Below, piece by piece: positions 1 through 12,310 of a stretch of DNA of 64,000 nt. The notes under the pieces are model-generated. The model saw nothing but the letters and a program-made list of their open reading frames with translations. It was not told the DNA's origin and ran no database searches. How positions within the stretch are numbered: the stretch's first letter is position 1; each line of letters opens with the position of its first letter. The stretch covers positions 11,746,223 to 11,810,222 of the forward strand of contig BROE01000003.1 of the NCBI GenBank assembly GCA_036571765.1, written 5' to 3'. The stretch comes from Plecoglossus altivelis (Eukaryota; Chordata; Actinopteri; Osmeriformes; Plecoglossidae). A program made the position numbers and the translations under genes.

Positions 1-1456
1 ATATGTATGTTTAGTTTCATGAATACCTAGATATTTGTACCGTATACACACATAAAACAGTTGTTTCATGGGTGAATGGTTTGGCACCGTGTTAATGCAA
101 AAAAGTCTGCAGAGTAAAGCATGGAGTAAATGCAGTGGCCAGTATCACATACTGTAAGTCGCACAAAAAGTTGAATCCCCACAGAGATCATATACCTTGA
201 TCTTCTTTAGCTTTGTGGCCCCCTGTGAAATGCCCTTCACCTCCCATTTACACCGTAGCTCAAAGTTCACACATAAAAGTGAGTTTGACCTTTTAATTGA
301 TGTCTTATTCTAAGGTTACAGTGAAGATGAAGGTAAAATGGTGGTTTCGTCATACTCACCAGAGAAATAGTTGAGTTTACCCATGCAATCTACTCAACAT
401 ATGATTGACTAGTTCCAAACTATGTAAATCTATGATATATGTTGCCACGATATAAAGTATGAGAAGTAGAGATACGTTTTTCCATGCAATACACTTACAC
501 ACATTAGTATCATACACAACGGCATGAGTAACTTATGCTCATCGGTTTAAAATGAATTTTCTTTTTTCACGTCCATACTCATTTGTCAACATACAAACTT
601 ACATACAACTGTGACAGCTGTATGTAAGGCTCAGTTGGAGTATAAAATGACAGAAAAAAGCAAGTGAAAGGGAAGCGTGTGACAGCCTGACGTTTTAGTT
701 TGTTTGATAGCTTCCCCTACTGTCCCCCGGATCAAAGACTCACAGGGCCATTTTAAGTCTGTGTTGTGATAAGAGTTTAGTAGCGCTACAGCAACATTGC
801 ACACACACTTCCCGTTACAAGCCCATTACTCTAATGAATACTGACTTCAGTTGTCCCTTAGTCTTTATATAAATGTATATATATAAACAAATACGGTGTA
901 TTTCTTCGATAACGTCTCCTCAGCGTCAACTGTCAGGTTTGTGAGCTTTGTCTTTCGTTGAGTCCTGACACATTGAAGAGCCCCTGCTGACTGGCAGGGG
1001 CTCCGGTGGGACCGACCAGAGTTAATGTGTACAAACGACAGGCACAGTAGCCCACAGCGGGTTCTGTGAATCAAGAGGCTGACAACATATAAAAGGCAGC
1101 CCACATGTTAAGCTCAAAAAATTCCATCCGGTTGTTTCTGATATGAGAATCTGGGGAACAATAAAGAGGAAGATGCAAATGAAAAAGAAATGACTGTTAC
1201 TTGGCATCTTTGTATCTCTTCATCCTAGTGTTAAACAGTTCATTTCGAAATCCCAGTTTGCAGGACCTATCACTAGATAATGTTTTGTGTTGAATGCTAT
1301 TAGAAAAGGGCCTATTTCTATCTCTAGTAGTTAACCTTCCCAATTCAATGGAAATTAAAATGAAATCCGAAAATTTTTATCTGGGGATACAAGCTTATTT
1401 TACATTCTTTTAATCGGGATATGAAAATTTGTGTGTGTGTGTGCATGTGCATGCAG
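1..1456. other. No exon recognised; probable intron of the ankyrin-repeat gene
   Basis: No convincing exon, RNA gene or mobile element is visible here. The next exon starts at 1457 in the middle of an ankyrin repeat, so the upstream exons of that gene must lie before the window or be missed here. The segment is AT-rich and ends in a TG repeat (about 1431-1446) that runs into the splice acceptor. Short reading frames at 865-1207 on the - strand have no family resemblance and are treated as chance. Confidence 0.5.
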
Positions 1457-1687
1457 GGCTACACGGCGCTCCACCTGGCTTCTATCCATGGTCATTTTCA
1501 CGTCATTCAGCTCCTAATCAACAACTACAGTAAGTTGGAGTCTTAAATTGTAAACTAAACATTCATTTCGTTTGCTCAACCATTGATCTTATCTCAGATT
1601 TGACCGATTTTGCAACAGCAAGATCAGGGCCAAAAGGGTGTAGAAAGCATGAAATTTGGAACTCCCAACCCCCCATCCCACCCAACC

Positions 1688-1734
<47 letters not shown>

Positions 1735-4700
1735 TTTTTGTGGTTCTAATTTATGCTAGTGAAATCTGGAGGGAAAGGGGGCGGAATATATAATGAGTCA
1801 TGCTGTAGAAACTGAAGTCTGAAAGCCTATCTGAGAAACACTGAGACGCAAATAACCTTTTGCCAGACAATAGGCAGAAAAGCAAAAGTCCCAGATTGAC
1901 AAGGCTTGGACTTTGCCAAACCCCACTGACAAAAGATGATTGTGGTTGCCCCACCACGCCCACCCAGCAAGAGGAGGGGCGGAGTTGGGAATATTGTATC
2001 TAACGAGGCGAGCCCAAGCTGTAAGTCAATGGGTTGTTTCATTATCAAATCCAGAGGATCCCTGGAGTGGGTTGGCAAGTCAGAGGATACACACACACAC
2101 ACACACACTCTACATACGCACACACTCTCGCTTTCACACACACACAGCTATTACAGACAGCCATATGCTTAGAGTTCATGTGCTTCATCCACCCAGGACA
2201 CATATGGTCCTAAGGGTCACAGTCTTCAGACACTCTCTAAAAACAAAAGCATGTTTCCATATGGCTGACGAGAGGGAAGGTCTGTGGTCTGCCAAGCACC
2301 CAGTTGCTTTATCGGCTCTTTCAGTCAAGATGGTTGATGACAAGGAGGGGTGGTTTTGGGCCTGTCACTCAAGTTCTCCTGTTGCCGTTAGTCCATTTGT
2401 GAGCCGTTTCTTTTGGTTAAAACTCATTGAGTTGTTGTCGGCCCTGTCCACAGAAAAGGCAAACACCATCATGAACTGACACCTCCATGTCGAACTTCAC
2501 ACAAAGCACTCCCCACGGCACACAAGGCTGTGAAACCAGAGGTTTTGATTCAAACTGACCTGAGAGTACAAGCGTTTTATGAAGAAAAACGGTTTGTGAA
2601 CAAAACAAAGCATGTTTTAACCTGGATGCTCTCAGTACCACAGAGAGAGAGAGTGAGGTTTCAGTCTCTAAGGAGGGGCGAGGGAGGGATGGATGTCTAA
2701 CTGTGTTTAACAGACACATGAAGGAGTAACGGTGGGAGGAAGCAGGGGTAATGACCGGAGTCAGTTACGTACTGTAACCATTGTGCAACAGAAACCTGGC
2801 CAACATCATGAGGCTCATTCAAACCCTTGGTGCAATTGTTATGTTCACACAGGCCAATAAAAACTAAACTTGTGGTTCTATATCAACTAGACACTATAAT
2901 TGGTTTATTAGCATGTATAAAATGCTCTGAACAGATGTTGCAAGTTTTTGGAGTCAGATCAAATAAACGAAAAGCAATGTTTTTTCAGATTTCTGTTATT
3001 TCAGATTTGTTACTTTTCTTCAAGTTCTGTATTACTTAATGTACCTCAGTTATGAGAGGGTTAAGGCAGTTTTGCATCTACCAGCTTGAAATGGCAATCA
3101 AAAGCGACACACATACACTCATATTTATTCAGATTGGACAGGCAGGCTGGCAGATGCAAACCGTCTGCATAGACTGAATACAAAATGAGACATTTTCTCC
3201 AAACCGTGGACGCAATGTCATTCATCCTGAAGAGACATTACAGGCTGTTGACTGCCCTCTGAAAGAAAAGAAATTGTTGACCTTTATAAGGACTGGCTTT
3301 CCTTGTTCTCCTCTCCCTGTATCCATCTCTCTCTCTCTCTCTTTCTCTCTCGCTCTCCCTTGCTCTCTCTCTCTCTCTTTCTGTCTCTCGCTCTCCCTTG
3401 CTTGCGCGCTCTCTCTCGCTCTCTCTCTTGCTCTCTCTCGCTCTCTCTCTCTTTGCCCGTCCCCCCACCTCATAAACATAATTCCCTCTCTTCCCATTGC
3501 ATGTTATCTTAAATAATTACCCACTGCCTCTCTCTGGGAGTCCCTTGGGCCCCCTCTACCTCTCACCAAGCCTCTTGTTTGCAGAGAGGAATAGAGGGAG
3601 GGGGTCGGAGGGGGATTTCAGCCTACCCTCTCATAGGCAGAAAACTGTTTCCTAATTAGACACCTAGGTATTGGTGACCCTCCCTCACCCCCAAGTCACA
3701 CACACACACACTCTCACACCAGGTCAGACGCATGCAGGCTCTCTGGAAGAACCGAGCGTGTGATCTAGCACTGAGAGAAAACATGCATCAGTAGCATTAC
3801 CATGCTACTTGCGCACATGCGTTTTGAAAGGATCCTTCTCGAAGTAAGGTGTTGTTTTCCTTTGAGTCAAGAAAAAGGCTCGCTTTTATGCGTGTCCTTG
3901 ACTGCCCTTGTCTCCTGACACTTTCAGACACTTGACACAGAGCCATTAGTGATGTCTGACTGATAGCTGTTAGGGTGATAATGCGTAATTTGTCATTTGT
4001 AATCATGATTTACAAACAATTATTGTAATTCAACACTGGACCATTCTTATATTGGTGTTCCTAATCCAAAGACATCGTCAGTGAAAATCAAAATGCAAAA
4101 TCTGACTTTTGGATATTTTATAATTTATGTATTTATTTAGATGTGTTTGTCCATGTCAGTTGTAAAAGATACATTCATTAAAAGCGCATTCATGTCCTTA
4201 ATGAGTCCAGATATCATCAACTAAGTGTGTCTTGTCCTTCATTCTAATTCACAATACCTGGGCTTGAGTTATAGTTATTGTATGATAAACATCAGAACAT
4301 CAATCTTCCTTTGTCAGCTGCATGGTATTGCTTAAGCGTCATTGACAAACTTCAAAAACTGTTCAAGATAACTGAATACACATAATATTACTTCATGTTA
4401 TATTATTTTGTTAGCTTCTGTTTGTGTAATAAATCCCTCCATGTGTCTTCAGATGCTAAGACTAACATCAGAGACTACCATGGCAAGATGGCTTCCCACT
4501 ACTGGAGTGGCAGCAGAGATGTCTTCAATAAACCAGGGTTACAGTCAGGTGGATATTATGACCTCTTGCTACCTTGAAGTCAAACCCAAACTCACGCATG
4601 CATTCTTTCACCCTACAGAATATATTACATCCATGAATGAGCTTCTTCCCTCAAAACGAACATGACTTTGTATTTGATTTAAGTTATTCATGTGATGTAA

Positions 4701-4992
4701 TTATTATAAATCACATCAAATCTAGATCATGAAAATGATGATTGCCTGAGATAGTTCCATATATACTCTGCCTGGTTGCACCATGATCGACAAGGCTACA
4801 AGTTTAACAGGGTATGCATGAATGGCGTTTCAATGAGAAGCTGTTCCTTCCACAGGTGGTAAGGGGATCAGAGGCCGCAGGATACAGCATTACGGCCTGC
4901 CTTCTCTCCTCCTCTCCCGCTCCAGAAGCCAGGAACTGATCAAGCTCGAGTTTGGAACTGTGCCACTAAGCCAGCCACGCTCGCCTTTGTGA
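1457..4992 (+). CDS. Ankyrin-repeat protein, SOWAH-like, C-terminal 101 residues (5' end outside window)
   Basis: Three exons join in frame: 1457-1529, 4453-4548 and 4856-4992 (stop TGA at 4990-4992). The junctions are phase 1 and all introns are GT-AG. The first exon encodes an ankyrin repeat starting GYTALHLASIHGH. The second continues NAKTNIRDYHGKMASHYW, which is the 'DYxGKxAxxY' pattern seen at the end of the ankyrin block of sosondowah (SOWAHA-D) proteins. The last exon is basic and serine-rich (RSRSQELIKLEFG) and ends QPRSPL. Ankyrin repeats mediate protein binding; SOWAH proteins have no settled biochemical role. The 5' exons are not in the window, so total length is unknown. As I recall, mammalian SOWAH genes are largely intronless in their coding part, so the introns within the ankyrin block are a point against, or a feature of, this assignment. 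Another ankyrin-repeat family remains possible. Confidence 0.6.
1691..1739. repeat. Homopolymer block C33-A10-T6
   Basis: 33 consecutive C, then 10 A, then 6 T, inside the first intron of the SOWAH-like gene. Lengths of such runs are unreliable in assemblies. Confidence 0.9.
2088..2150. repeat. CA microsatellite, interrupted
   Basis: ACACAC runs at about 2090-2107 and 2119-2147 are interrupted by short non-repeat segments. Both are intronic. Confidence 0.85.
3322..3454. repeat. CT-rich polypyrimidine low-complexity tract
   Basis: Long CTCTCT runs are interrupted by TTT and CGCT. The apparent Arg/Glu-rich and Ser/Leu-rich reading frames here are translations of this tract and are not genes. 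Confidence 0.9.
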
Positions 4993-5470
4993 CAATTCAT
5001 TTTCACAGTCTCACGTTATCTTTTAGAGTGTTTTTGACCAATTCGATTGTTACGCAAAGAAAGACCTCGGATTGTTTGTCCATCAGGTTGCAATGGGAAA
5101 TGTGTGTAGTGAAGTGATGTCGTTTTCATGTCTAGTTTTCTGTCATTCCTAAGCAGACAGGTGTGTGCTGACTCTCGGTGATTAGTGCTGAGTAGTTTTC
5201 TGTGTTTGTTGTACGTCTATGATGGAGAATTTTACCTTTAAAAAGTATTCCCAGGACACGTACCTAGTTTTGTGCTTTGCTTTGAATCAGAGATTACAAA
5301 AAGCTTTGTTTCTCCGATTTTCTCAGGATTATAAACGGCAACACTAATTGGATGTTTGGTTGTGTGCGGGTCTTCACTTTTCCTTCATCCCCTCAGATCT
5401 CACATTAGTTAGACGTAAATGTCCAAACCCTGTTTCGTTTTTCAATAAAGGCTTTCACCGAGCACATCTG
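4993..5470 (+). other. 3'UTR of the SOWAH-like gene
   Basis: The segment runs from the TGA stop to just past an AATAAA at 5444-5449. It has no coding features. The UTR end is inferred from the hexamer, followed closely by a T/G-rich stretch. Confidence 0.5.
5444..5449 (+). terminator. Polyadenylation signal AATAAA (SOWAH-like gene)
   Basis: This canonical hexamer lies about 450 bp after the stop codon. A T-rich, TGTTT-containing stretch follows within 40 bp, as expected for a cleavage site. Confidence 0.55.
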
Positions 5471-8400
5471 TTACTTTCTTTCTCCTTTGTTTGCACCCCT
5501 CACTCTTTCATTTCCTCCTGATAACCAGTTAGCTTTCCCTAAAAAGTTTGATTTCACGCTGCGATGAATGTAGAATGTTAACGATTTGTTCATATTCTAT
5601 GGCTATATGGTGGTCTGGCAGTATGAGCACTCCAGAACGAGCATGTTTGACATGCTGAAACATCCACTTGCTCCCCCTTCAAGAAGCCTTTGAAAAAAGT
5701 TTCCATTAGCCTCTGCATCATCGGTTGCTTTATGACCTTCAACTCGTTATCTACTTTAATGGGGTATGCCAGAGCCATTTGTGTAAATGATAAGCAGGAA
5801 ATGAGATGGTCAGGGGCTTGAACCAGTCAGCCCAGATTATGAACACTAGCTTCAAATGATATGGTGATTAGCACAGCATTGGGGTGACTGGAGCGTGATC
5901 CTAACATTTGCTTGTAAAGATCATGTGCTATTAACGCGTCACTTAAGGTGGCCTGGCACAACATTGCTTTAAAACATTGGGACTGTCTTGATCATAATAC
6001 GCCATGAAATCCATTGTGTCTCCTTTTGGATTGATCTTCCAGGCAGAAGCAGCAAAGAGAGATATTTTGGTACAAGCGAAAAGACCCAATTGCAGGAGAC
6101 AGTAGGTGGACGAAACCGAGGATTTTGTAAATGCAGGAACAGGACCAAAACCACCAGGAAACCAACAAGGACTGACAAGGGAAGCAAATATTTGTACATG
6201 TGGAGGGTGATGACAATGGATTGCAGCTTGATATTTACTATTGGGACTGTTGGAAGCTGGGGGGACCAGGGGAGTGAGTGAGAAAGACAGACGGCCGCTC
6301 CACAGACACAAAGATCCTGACAGAGAAAACACAAGGAAGACTCGGGGGAAAACACAAGGAAGGACACTGGGCGCAGCCTTGGCCGTGGAAGTACAACCCC
6401 CCACACAGGGGACTGCTGATTTCCCTCCAGGCCGACAAGAAACACCGAGCAGGGGTGGAGGGGGGGACAAGGTCTGGAGGAGGGATCAAGGGGCAGGGCT
6501 GGGGGCCCCGTCGATGGACTGGGGTCTGGAGGGTAACCAGAAAGGTGAGTCAAAGGATGGAGTTGCACAGGGGGCCAATGACAGCCACTCCTGAGGATGG
6601 TGATTAGAGTAAAAACATCCCAAAGTTAAATTACGTCACAAATTAAAGAAGTACATAGCAATGCCTCCTCCCTCAGAACGGGAACAATAGAAGGGGAACC
6701 ATGTCAGTGAGGAGAACCTGCCGAAATGGTCACTTCTTGTAATCTGATTGGCTTTCCTAGAATCCACCAAATCAGGGTTGGTTAGCCACAGTTCGCGAAA
6801 TCCATTCGCCCTCCAAAACATGCTCAACCATGAAGGGCTGTGATTGGTCCTCACCCCTCATGGTTATCTGATTCCTCACTAACACAGGGTCCTTGACAGA
6901 CAGTGAAGAATGAGCAGTGTGTTGGGTTGGAGACAGATAGCTAAATGAAGGAGTAAAGACAGCTTCTCAGTCTTTGCCTTTCTGGGTCTAACTAGATAAG
7001 GGAAATCACTGTATCGGTGTCTTCCATCAGACATATCCATTTAAGATGTAGGGATGCTAACGGTCTAGAAGAGGGAGAGCATGCTGGATAGTTCTCAATG
7101 AGAAATGTATGTATTTCTATATGGGTACAAGTTAACGGTGACACAAAATAAGTTGGGTCATTTGACAGATCATGATTTCTTCTTTTATTCAGTTGAGTTA
7201 TTATAAGGTTTTAAAAATCATGTAGATGCAATGTAGTCTGTCTCTCTGAAGAATACAAAAAAAACGTTTCAATTGACATAGTAGTTTGCACATTCAAAAA
7301 CATCTCTATGTAACAAGTGAATACTACACTTCCACAACGATGGGTACTGTGATGTTTTAAGATCCCTCCTATTCTGACACACAGTCAAACATCCCCTTCA
7401 TGTCTCTGCACTATTGTCATCCATCTGCCTTTAACATGTAGTTCTCAAATGCTGAGACCAGTTTACAGCCCGTAAGTACATTCATTTTGTTACCTTAGCC
7501 AATGACAAGCACTACAAAACTGAAAGAAACTGACCTTTTTTGAACTGAGTAAAGAAAAGCAATGTCTTCTTGTCAATACTTACAAAGGGTGATAGGGGCA
7601 GCTGTAGGGACAGAATAGGATGAGTAATGTTTATGGGATACTACAATACAGACCTCTGCAGCAGTGGTGCAACAATGTGGTAACCTTTGAACTTCTTCTT
7701 GGCCCTTGATGAACTTTGACCCTTATGTTTTACCACAGCTGTCACTGGTTACAATAGCCATTAACAGGGTAGCCAATAAGGATCTGTCATTGGTCTATAG
7801 AGGGCTGGGTGTTTAAAGACCAAGAATGACAACAGAGGCGTTAACTTATCCCTAGCTCATTGTTGGCGCTAAAATGGCTGTCACCCTAGCTTCCAGTCAA
7901 TGGGAAATGGAGTTTAATGAGTTGAAAAGCCACATGAAAGGGTTGAACATCACAGCTCATCTGAGAAGTCTACTGATGGGCAATATGCTAAGAATGCCTC
8001 TATTGTTTATTGTGGTAGTGAGAGTGTGAAACAGGAAAGTCGATACAAATCATTGTGACGGAAGCAAATTAATTTGAAATGTATACAAGTGCTGGCATAC
8101 AAACATACTGGTGATCAGTTCCAGTATACAATTTACACAATTTGTTTATGCAATATAAAGTTCATCGCAGACAGTAGAGCAATCCCATTGTATTTCTGTC
8201 AGAAGTCGTTTATACTGAAAGGGATTAAGACAAAGAAAATAGTGAACAACAATAGCAACTGTAGTGAGAAAAAGCCCGTCAAGAGCTTGCTTGTGTTATT
8301 TCAAAACTTGCCTCCCAGTAAACAGGCTAAGAACAAATTGAAACATCCCGTTCAACAGAGGTTTCATGGTGGGATCCTACTGAAATGACTGAATTTTCTT

Positions 8401-11000
8401 CATGACTACTAACCCCTCCCACTCCTCCCATCTCATCCAATTCCACGTACCCCTGGTGTTCCCAGGACACAGGGCTTAACACTGAACTCCAGTGAAGCCC
8501 GTGAAAAGGATGAGGATGACAGCGAGAAGGCTAAACTAAATTGGTGTTGAGCTCTCATCTCATCCAACCTTCCCTCACTCACAGATGACATTGGTTTTGA
8601 TTTTGGCCAATGAATGTCTTGTTTGGGGTCTTTCTTAGACACAGGGGAGACGGTTCCCTGCGATTTCACAGACATGATGCATGCACCTCTTAATGTAAAC
8701 AGTACATGAGACCAATGCAATTAGCAAACACAAAAAAGAAGATCCATCAATTGCTCTACTGTGCATAAGAATGTTTGCTTGTCTGTTTTCAATTGCACTT
8801 GTATAACATAAATTTCAAATACATTTTTGACTGCTTTCATTCCCAGAATGTCTTCAGCTGTGGTCTCACAACACAAATACTCACTGGATGGCATGTGATA
8901 ACTGGATTGTATGCACGCCAAATCTCACAGTAAACGGATGCAAATTGTTTTTTATATGCAGTAGATTAATAACACTGGAGTACTGGCAGGGTAAACAGTA
9001 GGAGGTCTAATTTCTATATTAGACAGATCAGACAAGCACAGTCATCTATGTCATTGTGTGTTTGCTGGAGAAGTCTAGAATAAACTCTGATTGGTTGAGA
9101 AGAAAATTCCACGTCATTGGCATCCAATTTGTCACACAGCCAATAGTGACGTTTTATCAAAATGAAAATGTCATAAAGATTTGCATAGCACCAGTGAGGA
9201 CCTCACTCATGCTGAGACACAATAAGTCTAATGCAATAAAATGGAGATAACAAACCCAGGGTGGATTTGAATAATAAAGAGAAGAGGCCCTCTCAAGCCT
9301 GGAGGTGTTTAGACCCAAAAGAGGCACCAAAACAGACTTTAAAGGGCTGAACAATCAGGACAATCGCTGGTAAATATGTACACATGCTCTCAGAGTTCAA
9401 ATGCAAATTTCACAAAGTATTTTGTAGCATATAACCATATAAATACAATTTATGAAATTAAAATATATCTTGAACATTGGGGAGATTCAAAGTTGCAATT
9501 GTCAAGAAATTATATTCGTCGCACGAACAGACTATGATTGATGCAACAATGTTAGCTGGTTATACCACTGTGAATGGTATGGATATTTACATTTGTTTTG
9601 TCATTTAGACACATGACCCATACTATATAAGAGGTCAATGATATTTAAAGTCACGATTAACAGCTTTGCATGATCATAAAAAGACACAACTGGCCAAAAA
9701 TGTAAAAACTTAAAAAGCATTGCCCTACAAAATAAATTGTGCCATAGATCACGAGACAAAGTCAAATCGCCACCTTACAAACAATTCACACAGGCTTTCA
9801 AATGCTGTGCTTATGCAGGATATGCACGGTAGCAAACATAATGAACCAGACAACACAGTACAGTTCAGTACAGTACAGGCTGTGAGCAACAACGATGTCC
9901 AGCGTATCACTTAACAAAACTTCCCAGCAAGGGTTCCTTTGATAGATCTACGTGTGCCGTGTCTGTAAGCCTCGTGTGGTTCAGTGCTGGGCTACCTCTT
10001 ATGCTACGTCATATGGCCATTGGCATCAACTTTGTGTGACTTAGACTTCAGCCTCACAGTTTGTAAATGGAGCCAGGCAAGCTCTCTCAACACTCTCAAT
10101 ACCTACAGTGCTGTTCCACTGACTGACAGACAAGCTATCGATGACTGAGTCTAGTCCGACACCGTCACAGCGCAATCTGCTTCCCCTCTTAAAGGTGTGC
10201 CCAGCATGTATCCTTAGAGCTAGCATAATCCCCCATAATGAGCCACAGGCTGCAGGTCTGATGGACAGCACTGATTAAAGATGGCAAGCTGGCCTTGGAG
10301 GGTGTTGCTTACTGCACTGTGACACTCACAACTCAGAATGTTGGCGTAGTTCAGTCCAGTTCCCAGGTGACCACGTCATTGGTTCTTTCAGGTCAGGTCA
10401 ACAGTCTAGATACGACCAGAGGATCAGGTCTCACCAGCCAGGGACAAAAGCTCTAGATAGTTTGCAACAGGTCGGATCAGGGTTGGAGGATGATGGGGCC
10501 TGCCAAAGGAAAGCAGGCCAAAGAAGCTGCTTGGAATCCAACTATCGCTGATCACGGTTTGATCGAGTGGGTGTTGGAGTTCTTCAGACTTTGTGATGTC
10601 CTTTTATTTAAGTTAGTCTTGTAGCAATAAACTGGATGTTTTCCTTATATGTTTATACACTTGACCCTGGTACGTTTTTAGCATGGATATGAACATTTAT
10701 AATGAAATGTTGAAAAATGTGCAGAGGCTTGTTCCCTTTGCACCAAACGGAAAGATATCATGTACAACACTAGCTACCGATGTAATTATCTGAGCTTGGA
10801 GACTAATAGTTTCTCAATTCAAGCAGGCCTCCTAGAATACACTGAAACCTTCAAACCGGTATTAACGTTTATGAGATATGACAGGGAAAAATGAAAGCAT
10901 TTATTTTCTCAATAGGAAAGCAATCATAGTACCATTATACTTAGCTTGCCCTATCTGGCTTACGCCTGGTGAAATGCCACCAGATTTATTTCAAGAGCTG
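5471..11000. other. Intergenic desert, left part
   Basis: No gene, RNA gene or intact transposon is recognised. The 6240-6600 stretch is G/A-rich and produces shadow reading frames only. The 8720-9200 stretch is AT-rich with homeobox-type cores and could be regulatory, but nothing here is decisive. Confidence 0.5.
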
Positions 11001-12310
11001 GATGCTCCTTCTTGGTTTGTGTTGTTGCAATGATTAATGTTAAATGGCTGCCATCTCTATGTAAATACACTGTGAAGCTATATTACGTACCTTAGCAAAA
11101 CCTGCAAGAGAACTGATTTGGAAATAAATATGTCTGTTACTTGTTCACTATTAGAGAACAATTGTTCTTGCTGAAAACGATTCTAATGCACAAATCAGTT
11201 GGTCATCATAATTAAGATTCTTCTCTTACAACCCAAGCTATCTCTAGTATAATAAGCTATTTCTCTTAGGTTACAGCATCTTCTGGATACACTGAGTGTT
11301 CTTTATTACCATCCAGCCACAACATTAACACACCCTGAAATATCATGAATATATAGTAGAGAATAATGATGCAGAAGTCACCGGGAAATTGTTGACCAAC
11401 CAAATAATCAACCTATGCATTCCAAAATGGTGCCTGTATTCTTCACCTGAGAGGGTAGAAGTATTTTGACTTGGTAAATAGGAGGATTCTGTCACTGCAA
11501 GTATCCAGCACACTTTGCACAGGCTCACATTCTGAAATATACTCCTTACATGTTATTCACACCTGTTGCTTAGGATTTAGTTGTCCAAAGTCAAATGTAA
11601 AGCACCAAAGTTATTTATCACAATGTTAGCAGACACTAATGTTCAGTTAAGAAGAAAAAAAACACATAATCATATTGAAGCTGTGGGTGAACTATAAACT
11701 CAATAAAATGTGTCCCCTCAAGAAGCATGTACTCTGCTGTTTGACTAAATGTATGTCAAAATCTTGAAATGGATCTTCTCACCCCACACAACATAATAGT
11801 CAAAGTATTACCTCTATTGAAGTCTCATCCAAAGGGCTTACAACTGTAATTAAATCATTAAATTCTTGCCTTCGCTTCACAGAGTGGAGCCAAATTGACT
11901 TCCAACCAACCTCATTTTCTATTTGAACACCAAATAATGATTTTCTGCCCATCTAATTACAAAGCTCGACATCTGATCAAGTCTGTATCCGGCAGGGAAT
12001 TATCATATGGGCCCAGTATTAGACCTCATTACCAACTTGAGTGCAAAATTATTACATGTTGTAATTGGATGGGGAAGTTTATCAACAGAGTCTAGGCCGG
12101 GCCTGATTCTGTTATGGCCTAAGCATGGGCTCTCTGCAATCACATGCTTGGTTGGGTCGGCTGCTTACCTTGCAACGTTGTAAGAAAACAAAACACTGGG
12201 CTTAGCGAATTAACACTTTACTCATCATGTAATCTACCTGAAGAGACTTCATATTTTGACTGCTGCTAATGACGTGATTTAAAAGCTTGAAGCTGGTCAT
12301 TCAAGTCATC
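11000..12310. promoter_or_regulatory. Candidate conserved non-coding elements (about 11020-11260 and 11880-12300)
   Basis: Two stretches have the look of vertebrate developmental enhancers: balanced base composition, no simple repeats, many ATTA/TAAT cores and GATTAATG-type sites, and no open frame. This rests on composition and motif density alone. Alignment to other fish genomes would decide it. Confidence 0.25.

Noticed and set aside
3222..3516. Arg/Glu-rich and Ser/Leu-rich reading frames on both strands
   Set aside because: They are translations of a CT/GA low-complexity tract.
5943..6607. Several overlapping frames of 97-199 codons on both strands
   Set aside because: G/A- and C-rich local composition suppresses stop codons. 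The products are low-complexity and match no family.
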